From positions 394,881-458,880 of the forward strand of contig NW_013657660.1 of the NCBI RefSeq assembly GCF_000142905.1: a DNA stretch of 64,000 nt, written 5' to 3'. The notes below the pieces were generated by a model that was not told where the DNA came from, did not search any database, and saw only the letters and a list, made by a program, of their open reading frames with translations. The first letter of the stretch is position 1; each line of letters opens with the position of its first letter. Made by a program: the position numbers and the translations under genes. The stretch is from Thecamonas trahens ATCC 50062. Lineage: Eukaryota; Apusozoa; Apusomonadida; Apusomonadidae. Of this stretch, positions 9,330 through 17,453 are shown piece by piece.

Positions 9330-9334
9330 AAAAA
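9330..9334 (-). terminator. RNA polymerase III T-tract for tRNA-Lys copy 3
   Basis: A run of five A (T5 on the transcribed strand), 5 nt past the 3' end of copy 3. It separates it from copy 2, so the two genes are probably transcribed independently. Confidence 0.6.
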
Positions 9335-9339
9335 GAAGC

Positions 9340-9413
9340 AGCCCCCAGTGGGGCTCGAACCCACGGCCGACAGATTAAGAGTCTGTCGCTCTACCGAACT
9401 GAGCTATGGAGGC
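9340..9413 (-). tRNA. tRNA-Lys (anticodon CUU), copy 3
   Basis: Identical 74-nt tRNA-Lys in tandem with copy 2. The short flanking GATGATTTGA next to it also resembles sequence beside copy 2 (ATGATTTG), which suggests recent tandem duplication. Confidence 0.96.
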
Positions 9414-9721
9414 TGTTGAGTTGGAGCGGTGAAAGTCTACATTTTTACTAGTACATTGCTTTGTAAGCTGAGAACAATGGATCGACCTGCCATGACTCGC
9501 CTACGGAGAACGTGGCGCCCGTCGTCGAGCGCGTCGTGCGCCGGACGCGCAGCAGGCGCAGGCAGCGCCGTGAGCGTGGTCGCTCTTACGCCCGGACCGC
9601 GGGCGCTGGCGCTGGCCACCTGGGCGGGAGCGATGACGCGAGGTGCTGGATGCCTGGATGCCTGTCCGCACGCCTCAGCAGCAAAGAGGCGACGGCAGGT
9701 CTCAAAGCGAAGCCTAGCTAG
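9414..9721. other. Intergenic region
   Basis: I see no supported gene. An open frame on the + strand (9429-9731) is Arg/Ala-rich with no domain and is probably chance. It may include the 3' UTR of the minus-strand gene ending at 9722. Confidence 0.4.
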
Positions 9722-10417
9722 CTACGGATAGAAGATGGTGGGATCGGCGTCGTCTCCACTTGGCAGGCCATTGCGGATGGTGTCGGCGGCGACGGTGATG
9801 GTGCTCGCCAACTCATCAACAACCTTGCCGATGATCGACTTGCTTGCGGCGGTGGGCGAGGTTGGAGAGAGAAGCGTCGGTGCCGAGTCTGACAGCGGCG
9901 ACGACGGGGCGCTGCTCGACGCGCCGCCACTGTCGCCGCCGTCGCCAGAGGTGTCGAGACTGAGGTTCCAGTCTGTGTGCGGCGACGAGGCAGCAAAGAT
10001 GGCCTGCGCCTCGATGCCGTCGAGAACACCATGGATCCAGGCTGGATCCTTCATGGCGCCAGCAGCAGTCGAGCCGAGATGCGCCGAGTCAACCTTTGGC
10101 ATGTGTTCGTTGCCAAGCGCGTCGACGACGGCCCGTGAGCCCAGGCCTGAGCCCAGGCCGGGGCCCGGAGCCCATCCGGCTCCGCCGGGTCCTGCACCAA
10201 TGCGGCCGTTGCGGCCTCCGATGTTCGCAGCTTGAGCCATGACGTGATCTTGTTCTCTTACCTCTGTGTCGAGTCGAGTGTGGCGGCGTTGAGCGCGAGA
10301 GAGTTCTTCACGAACAATCCGCCTTTTGACTCCTTCCCCGTGGCGCCCGGACTTATCGGCCTTCTGCGCCGACCCCTCTGCATCCATTAGTAGCCGGCGG
10401 TGGGAGAAGTATGCCAC
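9722..10417 (-). CDS. Hypothetical protein, 231 codons
   Basis: Open from MAYFSHRRLLMDAEG; an alternative start is MAQAANIGG near 10240. There is a charged N-terminal segment, a Gly/Pro-rich linker, then DPAWIHGVLDGIEAQAIFAA, a Ser/Gly/Asp-rich stretch and a C-terminal amphipathic helix (IIGKVVDELASTITVAADTI). A donor-like GAG/GTAAGAG on the coding strand near 10262 hints at an intron. No family recognised. The opposite strand is also open for ~166 codons, so coding strand confidence is moderate. Confidence 0.45.
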   Translation of the reverse strand: MAYFSHRRLLMDAEGSAQKADKSGRHGEGVKRRIVREELSRAQRRHTRLDTEVREQDHVMAQAANIGGRNGRIGAGPGGAGWAPGPGLGSGLGSRAVVDALGNEHMPKVDSAHLGSTAAGAMKDPAWIHGVLDGIEAQAIFAASSPHTDWNLSLDTSGDGGDSGGASSSAPSSPLSDSAPTLLSPTSPTAASKSIIGKVVDELASTITVAADTIRNGLPSGDDADPTIFYP

Positions 10418-10593
10418 ACTGGTAGAGAGGGCATGCAGAGTGCGTGATGACGGTGTCGTTTCCCGTGCTTGTGGAGCCTGGCGTGGCGTTTGCGCGCGGA
10501 GGATGGGTTCAGGTGCCCAGGCCCGATCAGCAACCTGCCACGGGCCACGGCATGCCAGTCGGCAATCTCACCTGTTGGCACTCTCAACAGACA

Positions 10594-10911
10594 TCAGCTC
10601 CCTATGATGTTGGCATCGGCTGTGCTACCAGCGTCGGTGGCCTGGGCAGCAGCCGGCGACGAGAGCGGATGGCGGCACCCGGGCTCATCGCCGCAGGCAA
10701 CGTACAGGTGTCCCTCGCGCAGCTCGTCGGTCCGCTCCACAGCCCTGCCCGAGACGGCGTCCACAAGGCGGACAACAGTTCCGGTGATACACCAGCGACC
10801 AGCAGTGGTGAGGCCGACAAGGACGTCCGCCAGCGCAGCACCACCGTCAACAAAGACCACCTCGCCGTCGTCGGCAGCGTCGCCGTCCCGGACAAGGCGG
10901 ACAGCAGGCAT
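10594..10911 (-). CDS. Single-domain doublecortin-like protein
   Basis: About 105 residues from MPAVRLVRDGD. It aligns with the doublecortin ubiquitin-like fold: VRLVRDGD at strand 1, then DVLVGLTTAG for the helix, TVVRLVDAVSGRAVERTDEL, and REGHLYVACGDEPG at the end, matching the typical DELxEGxxYV(A/C)xG signature. Doublecortin domains bind microtubules, often in axonemes or other stable arrays. The frame is open further upstream to 11073 without domain content, so that part may be 5' UTR or another exon. It is unusual in having one domain and almost nothing else; most family members have tandem domains or a kinase. Confidence 0.7.
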   Translation of the reverse strand: MPAVRLVRDGDAADDGEVVFVDGGAALADVLVGLTTAGRWCITGTVVRLVDAVSGRAVERTDELREGHLYVACGDEPGCRHPLSSPAAAQATDAGSTADANIIGS

Positions 10912-11102
10912 AGCGCTTCCTCCAGCAACCGACCAACAACAAGATTGGCTGCGGTGTGGCTGGCTACCGCACAGTATGTCTGCGGGCGTAGCGTGAGGTG
11001 AAGTGGTGTTCCTCTGGAGACGGAGCCTGCTGTTTCCTGCCAACGGCGTGGCGCGCCAACTGCTCTCAGGCACCCCGACTGATACACGGGGGAGGGGCCA
11101 TG

Positions 11103-12331
11103 TTACTCGTCATCCTCACTGTCAGCAACACGCATGAGCATCCGCTTGGCGGCCTCGTAGATGCCAAAGAAGACAAAGCCGCCGATAGAGATCCACATGA
11201 CCCGCGGCTGGATGCCGGCAAAGAGGGCACGGGCGCCCTCGTCGCGGGCAATGGTACGGATGGTTGATATCGTCGACGGAGGGCCAGCCGCGGACGCCTC
11301 GGCGAGCATAATGCGGGTCTTGGCCACGTCAAGCGGGGTGGTGATAGCAGCGGCAATGCCACCGGCCACAGAGCCGCATGCTGCTGCCTCAACTGACGAC
11401 GGCGCGGACCGGTCGCCCACGGCGGCGAGCCGGACCTTGAACGCCTCGTAGAGCGGAAACTGGATAAAGGCAAACGGGATCTCGCGCATGACCGTTGTGC
11501 CGTAGCCGCGGAAAAAGGCGCGGATGCCCTCGGCCTTCCACGCAGCCCGCGCAGCGTCGACCAGTCGATCGTACTGCCGCGTCTGCAGCCGCTGCTTCAT
11601 CACCTCGGTAGGGACCCGGACGCAGCACGCTGCCACTTCGCCCAGCGATGCTGCCGTCATGTGGGTCACTGGCCCGCCGCCTAGCAGCGGCGTAAGATGG
11701 CTTTTTGCCGTCTCGTACGTGGTGAAGAACAGCGCGGCGCCCGGCGCAGACCCGATGACCGCCGACGATAGCCCGCGGTACACCCCCGAGAACCCGCCCG
11801 CCGCCCGGAAGCCCTCCTTGCTCTGCAGCCTCGTCTTGATCGTGTCGATCGGATACAGCGCCACGTCCACGCCTGTCCCAGCCATCCCCCCGGCCTATCC
11901 CACGATGTGCTCGTCAGTTCCGGCTGCCGCTCCCTACCGCTGCCGCCCCCCCCCCCCCTCCCCCCACCCACCCCCCCATACAATCACAACCACTGAAATC
12001 CTGGAGCGCCCGGGAAAGGAACTTCTGGCCGATTGTGTCCACCTGGCTGCTGCCCTCTTCCCGCGCTGCAGAGATGGGTCCCCCCCGTCGACGGAGACAC
12101 TNNNNNNNNNNNNNNNNNNNNNNNNNNNNNNNNNNNNNNNNNNNNNNNNNNNNNNNNNNNNNNNNNNNNNNNNNNNNNNNNNNNNNNNNNNNNNNNNNNN
12201 NGTTACCGGCTCCGTCGCCGCCGTCCCTACCCGCCTCGCCGCCCCCCCCCTCCCCCCCCACCCCCCCCACCCCCACACACACACACACCACCTACCACCA
12301 GCGCCACCGAGAACGGAACCTCGGTCGCCAT
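11103..12331 (-). CDS. SLC25A26: Mitochondrial S-adenosylmethionine carrier (SLC25A26-like), two exons
   Basis: A mitochondrial carrier family member that would exchange cytosolic SAM for matrix SAH. Exon 2 (11894-11103) carries the three carrier repeats: PIDTIKTRLQSKEG, RVPTEVMKQRLQTRQYD and TPLDVAKTRIMLAEA, and ends with GGFVFFGIYEAAKR, a motif typical of SAM carriers. On its own exon 2 would lack the first half of TM1. A 36-nt exon at 12331-12296 (MATEVPFSVALV) followed by GTAGGT joins in phase 0 to GCCGGGGGGATG after GATAG, giving the family's N-terminus SVALVAGGMAGTGVDVALYP. The joined protein is 275 residues, normal for the family. The 401-nt intron contains the 100-N gap. Exon 1 is inferred from the fit to the family N-terminus. 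Confidence 0.88.
12102..12201. other. Assembly gap (100 N) inside an intron
   Basis: Exactly 100 N, so probably an unsized scaffold gap. It lies between C-rich tracts (C13 at 11946-11958 and several runs from 12241) within the predicted SAM-carrier intron. Confidence 0.95.
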
Positions 12332-12607
12332 GTCTGCTTCGGTCTGGCACTCTCTTCCGCTGCTGCCGCGGAGATGGGTGCTCCTCGCACTGGTACCCTT
12401 GCTCTACAGTGGACTCGCTAGCTTTGAGCCGACAGTGTCGCGCTTGGGCTGACGACCAAATCTCGGCATGAAGAGGACAACATGATCTCTTTCATTAGTC
12501 TTGATCCTCGGTATCATCTCTCCATCTACTGTCATTCCGCCGCCTTACTTGGCCAACTGTGCCTCTTCAGCGAGGCCGCCAGCAGCTTGGCTCGGATCGG
12601 CGACAAT

Positions 12608-13108
12608 CTACACTCGCTTGTCGGAAAACGTGACGATGGCGACGACAATGAGACCCGCAGCGCCGAGTGCAAAGCCAAGGACCACCGGGCCGTACGCATC
12701 GTAGATGCGAGAAAACGGATCGTGATCCGGGCCAACATCCTCGCCGACCAGCACATACGCCCGGACAGTGAACCGCCATATTGTGTAGACCAGCAGCGCA
12801 ATGACAAGGAGCCACAGCGCAACCGAGAGACCGAGCCCGTCGACGCCCAGCCAGGTAAGGACAAAGGTGGCGCCCGCGCCGATCTCCAGCGATCGCGAGA
12901 CCCACTTGAGCGCCGTCCGCTCGTTTGACAGATGCCGCTTCGGCGCCGATAGCTTGATCTGCTGCTTCGCTCGCTCCAGCTGCGCCTCCAACGAGAGCCC
13001 CTCCTCCGACCCATTCTCGGACTTGGAGCCGCCGCTCCCCTCCTCGCCGCCCCACCATCGTCTCCACACCCTGCTCCCGTTGCCATCGCTACCACTGTCA
13101 TCCGCCAT
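12608..13108 (-). CDS. Vtc1/DUF202-type small membrane protein
   Basis: 166 residues from MADDSGSDG. An acidic N-tail and a short helix (LEAQLERAKQQIKL) precede the DUF202/Vtc1 signature HLSNERTALKWVSRSLEIG, then three membrane segments: GATFVLTWLGV, LSVALWLLVIALLVYTIW, and, after YDAYGP, VVLGFALGAAGLIVVAIVTF. In yeast, Vtc1 is the small membrane subunit of the vacuolar polyphosphate polymerase/translocase complex. The SNERT and YDxxGP motifs are both kept. Whether this one belongs to a VTC complex is inference, because DUF202 proteins also occur alone. No SPX or polymerase subunit is seen nearby. Confidence 0.72.
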   Translation of the reverse strand: MADDSGSDGNGSRVWRRWWGGEEGSGGSKSENGSEEGLSLEAQLERAKQQIKLSAPKRHLSNERTALKWVSRSLEIGAGATFVLTWLGVDGLGLSVALWLLVIALLVYTIWRFTVRAYVLVGEDVGPDHDPFSRIYDAYGPVVLGFALGAAGLIVVAIVTFSDKRV

Positions 13109-13455
13109 CGCCCCACCCACGTTCTCCTCGCCGTTTAAGTCCACCTCGCTGCTGCCCCCCCCCCCCCCTACCCACCTCGCACACCCTCCATACGCACGAC
13201 ACATGCACACCACGCATGCGTACCCTACCTCGGGAACAACTTTGGACCTATGTCTTGACACGGGTCAGGTGCTTGCACTTGCCTTGCACTTGCCCTCCTC
13301 TGCCCTCACGCGCATTCACACCCACGCCACCGCCCCAATCGTTGATCAGTCAATGGCAGGTGGCCACTCATGTGTGCGACACATACTCGGACACGTATAC
13401 TCACATTCACTCACACGTCTCACCCTGCTCTTCCTCTCCTGACAGCTTCTTAGTC

Positions 13456-16080
13456 ATGGGCCGGAGAAGAGGACGAAAGTCGCACTCACCCATACACCCC
13501 TCCGCATCTGTTCCTACGGCTGCACGCCCTGCTACTTCGATGCCGACTGCTCCCACGTCGCCGACGCCTGCACCGCCATCGCCGAGGTCAGCAACACCAC
13601 CATCGGCAGCGGCAGAGCCATCGCTGGAAAACTCGTTTGGGCTCAAGGCCAAGGTTGCATCGCTGGTGGCAACTGGCATGACCTTTGCGCTCATCCAGCT
13701 CTCCACCTCGGCATCGTCGCTGGTCAAATGGCTCCTCTCACTGCTGTGGAATGACGTCCTTCTCCCGCCGCTCACCAGGCTCGCCGACACATACATTGTC
13801 GCCTGGTTCACATCACTCTCTGAGGCTCAGATCTTCACGGCGCTCGGGGTCATCACCGTGCTCGGAAGCATTGGCCTCGCAATCACGTATTACTTGGCCG
13901 AAGTTGTGGCCGCGATGCTGGCCTCGCTGGTAGCGCTTCCTCTCTGTGCAGTGGCACTCGCCTGGCGGCTGCCGCTGCCGTACGGATGGGCGCAAAGCCT
14001 TGCTGGGCTCCATCCCTTGGCGGCGACATCGTCCATGCTTCTTCTACCCAGCGTATTGATTGCGGTCCCGCGGCTTGATCGACCGGTCCAGCTAGCGGTG
14101 GCTCTCTGGGCCGCGCTCGCGGTCTTGCCGTGGCCGTTCATGCTGCAGGCGGTGCTCCCAGCAGAGATTGTTGGGGCAGTCATGTCACACCTCTCGTATC
14201 CGTTCCCATGTGTTGCGGCCGGTGGCGGTCGGGCGCTGTGCCGGTTTGTGTCGGATCCTGCCTCGCCACTGCACCTCAACGTTATTGCCAACGCCCCGCT
14301 CCCGCTCGGCGACCTCCTTGCCCGGATGGATGCACCGCAGCTCGCCGCTTCGCGCAATGTGACGCTTGCAGTTGTTCATCTCGGTCCACTGGCTCTTGCA
14401 CACTGGTCGCGCCTCGTCCCGCTCCTCATAGCCTCTGCTGTTCTCCTTCTACTCTCGCAGCGAGTGCAGCGGCACGCTTCTACCGCCGTGATGAGCGCAA
14501 TGTGCCTCATGATTGTCGTCTGCGGTGCGCTCATGCTCTCATCGCTCACCGGTGTTACTACTGGTCCACCTGTTGCCCTTGCGCAGCAGCTTGAGTGTTC
14601 ACAAGCGGTGGCGGTTCTACGCGAGACGCATCGCGTGCCGGAGGCGTTCTGGGCCATCCCCAACGCAGGAAACTACACTGGAAACGCGCTGGCAACGTCG
14701 CGCGAGTCACGATGGTACGGGCGATCGCTGGCCCATGGCCGCGGGACCGTGACGCTGGCACTCCCTCACGTTGCTCCTCACCTCATTGTCGCGCTGCGAG
14801 GCGAGTGGGAGACCGGGCGGCTTGTCTATGGCCGTGTGGAGCTCAACTGGACAATGAGCTGCAACGAGACCGAGACACTTCGCACCCAAGCGATCGCTGC
14901 GGTCCTTGATGAGGCCTTGGACGCGCTTGGCTCACTCTGGACGCCGGAGCGCGGGCGAGTCTTCAGCTTTGGCGCTGACGGGCCTGCCGCGTCGTCGCGA
15001 CCGCCGGCGTTCTTTACGCAAGCGCTCCCGGCATCGCTGCCGAGCCTTGCGTGCGAGGCCAGTAGCGAGTGGACGAGCGGGAGACTGAATATCATGCTCA
15101 CGGCGGCTGTCGCTAACGGGCGTGTGAGCGTGTCGAGTGGCCGTGGCGCTTCGCCTCTCTCCATCACGCTGCGCTCGGATGGTCCGGGATGGCGACTGGG
15201 TGGTCTGATCTCTGCGCCCATGGGTGATGTGGTGGCGTGGCATTTGGCGCTGCCGAGCGGTGGCGGTGAGCTGGAGTATGAGGGCGGGTTTGGAGTCGAT
15301 GGGCCGGCCGGTGAAGGCTTTGTTGCTCTCCATGCTTTTGACGAGGGTGGCGGTCACATTCCAGGCTTTGCCTTTGTTCTCGATCCGCCACGGATTGCCT
15401 CCGAGTTTGCGCGGACAAGCGCAAGGCCTAACCGGTACGCCGACCGGATTCCGCTGGCGGACAGCCCGACGTCGGCCACTGGCGACGGGCGGGCGGTGCT
15501 CGAGGTCCACCATCTTCAGTTTGTGGGTCTCTTTGCCGAGGCGCTTCCGCTGCTGCGGTACGACGCCTACGGCGCGGCAGGACTCGAGGGGTGGCGGGCA
15601 GTGGTGCACCGTGGATGGCTCCGGCTCGGCTCGCCGCTCTGGCTAGCGCCGCTGATGGAGAGCCTACCCGCCGGCGAGTTTGCAGGGTTCTCTGCCAACA
15701 CGATTGTGTCGGCTGGCGGCAATGTGACGTGTGCACTGGCCAAAGACTCGGCTCTTGGGTGCGGCGGCGGCGTCGTGGTGGCTGCCGACGATGGGTACGT
15801 GTTCCGTGGGCGGATCAAGGGCTCGCAGACACACGGTGCCGGCGTGCTCTCCCATCCACGGTCTGAAGATGCGGCGTACGGGTACTGGAATGCTGGACTT
15901 CGCAACGGGCAGTTTGTGTTGTACGACCCGGTCCGTGGCCGCTGGGAGTCGGTCCGCTACCGCTCCGGCGTCGTCCTCTCGTCGAAATCGGTGAAGCGAT
16001 CAGGGTCAACAGCATCACACGAGGAGCAGATCGTTGAAGCGTTTGTGGCGCGAGTCCTTGCTGATGCAGGAAGCGCCTGA
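13456..16080 (+). CDS. Large membrane protein, unknown; possible MORN-like C-terminus
   Basis: 874 residues from MGRRRGRKSHS. A basic, Pro/Ser/Thr-rich N-tail is followed by about five hydrophobic segments (residues ~50-300) and another pair around 310-370 (WSRLVPLLIASAVLLLL, AVMSAMCLMIVVCGALML). The remaining ~450 residues look soluble, with N-x-S/T sites, suggesting a lumenal or extracellular region. Near the C-terminus, GYVFRGRIKGSQTHGAGVLS and YGYWNAGLRNGQFVLYD resemble degenerate MORN repeats (weak). The function is unknown. The upstream 240 nt are also open but low complexity and better read as 5' UTR. Confidence 0.75.
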   Translation: MGRRRGRKSHSPIHPSASVPTAARPATSMPTAPTSPTPAPPSPRSATPPSAAAEPSLENSFGLKAKVASLVATGMTFALIQLSTSASSLVKWLLSLLWNDVLLPPLTRLADTYIVAWFTSLSEAQIFTALGVITVLGSIGLAITYYLAEVVAAMLASLVALPLCAVALAWRLPLPYGWAQSLAGLHPLAATSSMLLLPSVLIAVPRLDRPVQLAVALWAALAVLPWPFMLQAVLPAEIVGAVMSHLSYPFPCVAAGGGRALCRFVSDPASPLHLNVIANAPLPLGDLLARMDAPQLAASRNVTLAVVHLGPLALAHWSRLVPLLIASAVLLLLSQRVQRHASTAVMSAMCLMIVVCGALMLSSLTGVTTGPPVALAQQLECSQAVAVLRETHRVPEAFWAIPNAGNYTGNALATSRESRWYGRSLAHGRGTVTLALPHVAPHLIVALRGEWETGRLVYGRVELNWTMSCNETETLRTQAIAAVLDEALDALGSLWTPERGRVFSFGADGPAASSRPPAFFTQALPASLPSLACEASSEWTSGRLNIMLTAAVANGRVSVSSGRGASPLSITLRSDGPGWRLGGLISAPMGDVVAWHLALPSGGGELEYEGGFGVDGPAGEGFVALHAFDEGGGHIPGFAFVLDPPRIASEFARTSARPNRYADRIPLADSPTSATGDGRAVLEVHHLQFVGLFAEALPLLRYDAYGAAGLEGWRAVVHRGWLRLGSPLWLAPLMESLPAGEFAGFSANTIVSAGGNVTCALAKDSALGCGGGVVVAADDGYVFRGRIKGSQTHGAGVLSHPRSEDAAYGYWNAGLRNGQFVLYDPVRGRWESVRYRSGVVLSSKSVKRSGSTASHEEQIVEAFVARVLADAGSA

Positions 16081-16139
16081 AACTTTGCTTGCGCTGGCAA
16101 TCGTGGGTTTGTTGAAGAGTTTACGGACATGCCCGAGGA

Positions 16140-17099
16140 TCATCTCCGCATGGGCAAGAGAACACCATGAATGTTTGGAATGACGCCTCCGCCTGCCAAG
16201 CAGACCTTGTGGAACATGCGCTCAAGCTCCATGTCGTTGCCGATGGCAAGTTTGACGTGGCGAGCGGTAAGGCGACCAGCTTTGGTGTCGCGCATGGCAT
16301 TGATGGCCAACTCGAGGACCTCACTCACCACAAACTCGACGGCGGCGGCGACTGCCGGCAGCGTCTCACGGTTGTAGATCGGGGCGAGGAGCTCCTGCGA
16401 CTCGAAGACCTGCTTGACGTGGGAAAGATGGAGAAGGACTGGGACGCCTGAGCCAGCGGCGAGCGAGCTTAGTGTGCGTGCCACATCAGCTGCCGCATAC
16501 TTGGCCACCTCGCCCGGGAAGTGCAGCTTGATGGCCGAGACGACGTCGTCGGCAATGAACGCAGAACGCTTGTTCATCTTGGCCAACGGCACCATTTCCC
16601 GATACAAGCTGGCAATGATGTCGTCAATGAGATCAGCGAGCAGAGCAGCGGCTCCCTTGGACAGTGAGACTCTAGTGGGCGCGCTTGTCTCGGCAGCTGT
16701 GGCTCCTCCGGCCCCGGCCTGCGCTGTGGTTACCTTCTTGACCAGAGCACGCAAGCTCTTAATCCACGCTGCTGGCCTGTCGGCCGACTTGAAGACGCCG
16801 CCCGAGGCCTCGGCCACCCTGCGGGCTTCTGCCAGCGCTTCGACCTCCTCGGCGGTGTAGATGCCGTCGACAGAGCCCAGAACTGGAGCCACAAACGCCA
16901 GATCGTCGTCGTCCGGCCCGTCGCCTACGTCAGAGGCCGAGTCGCTCACTGCCCCTTCGTCGCCACCAGACGCCGATGCCCCAGCCTGCGGGGAAAAAAA
17001 GCTTGAGATCCCAGTTTGCGCAGCCTGCCATTGTCCGTGTCCGTCCGCCGGGTGGCGCCTCCGTGAGTATGTCGTCGCGGGCAGGAGTAGACCTTCCAT
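16140..17099 (-). CDS. Fused histone H2B-H2A doublet with acidic tail and PIP box
   Basis: 319 residues from MEGLLLPATT. Residues ~109-213 are a complete H2B fold: alpha1 AWIKSLRALVKKV, then LSKGAAALLADLIDDIIASL, the L1/alpha2 block LAKMNKRSAFIADDVVSAIK, and FPGEVAKYAAADVARTL, close to H2B's LLPGELAKHAVSEGTKAV. After a very short linker, residues ~219-316 are an H2A fold: VVSEVLELAINAMRD, GRLTARHVKLAIGND, and the H2A docking segment GGVIPNIHGVLLP. Acidic-patch positions E255, E260, E263, D289 and E291 are kept, and one is Met290. The N-tail is acidic (DEGAVSDSASDVGDGPDDDD) instead of Lys-rich. QTGISSFF (28-35) fits the PCNA-binding consensus QxxIxxFF. The start is uncertain: T7C4GCAG ending at 16986 could be an intron acceptor, which would remove the PIP box. 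Confidence 0.88.
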   Translation of the reverse strand: MEGLLLPATTYSRRRHPADGHGQWQAAQTGISSFFSPQAGASASGGDEGAVSDSASDVGDGPDDDDLAFVAPVLGSVDGIYTAEEVEALAEARRVAEASGGVFKSADRPAAWIKSLRALVKKVTTAQAGAGGATAAETSAPTRVSLSKGAAALLADLIDDIIASLYREMVPLAKMNKRSAFIADDVVSAIKLHFPGEVAKYAAADVARTLSSLAAGSGVPVLLHLSHVKQVFESQELLAPIYNRETLPAVAAAVEFVVSEVLELAINAMRDTKAGRLTARHVKLAIGNDMELERMFHKVCLAGGGVIPNIHGVLLPMRR

Positions 17100-17453
17100 T
17101 GGCCAGTACGTGCGTGACGAGAGGGCACAGGGAAGGGAGGCAAGAAAAGAACGTTGATGCCCGTCACGCCCCCCTCCTCCCCCTCTCCCCCTTCCCCCCC
17201 TTCTCCTCCCCTAATTTGACTTACCATGGCTTGCTCACCAAAACAGCGTGGAGTGGCAATGGTCTCTCTGATGGTGCCTGCTGGTGCCGGCGCCGACAGC
17301 GAGATTCGACCGGGCTGGCGGCTGCCGAGCCATGGACGGTGGCGAGCCCACCGCCGTCGCCTCGGCCCTCTCCGCCGGCCTCGGCCCCCTCCGCCGGGTG
17401 AGGCCGACCACCGCTCTGCAGTGCTCTTGGCGGACAGGCGGAGGGGAGGCAAG

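Noticed and set aside
16140-17099. NF-YB/NF-YC, DR1/DRAP1 or archaeal-type histone pair as an alternative to H2B-H2A
   Set aside because: The KRS, FPGE-AKYA and GGVIPNIHGVLLP blocks are specific to H2B and H2A; CBF/NF-Y histone folds lack the H2A docking segment.
16140-17099. Recently integrated giant-virus segment around the histone doublet
   Set aside because: Neighbouring genes are typical host genes with the same GC-rich composition, and no viral hallmark genes are seen on either side. An ancient transfer of the one gene cannot be excluded.
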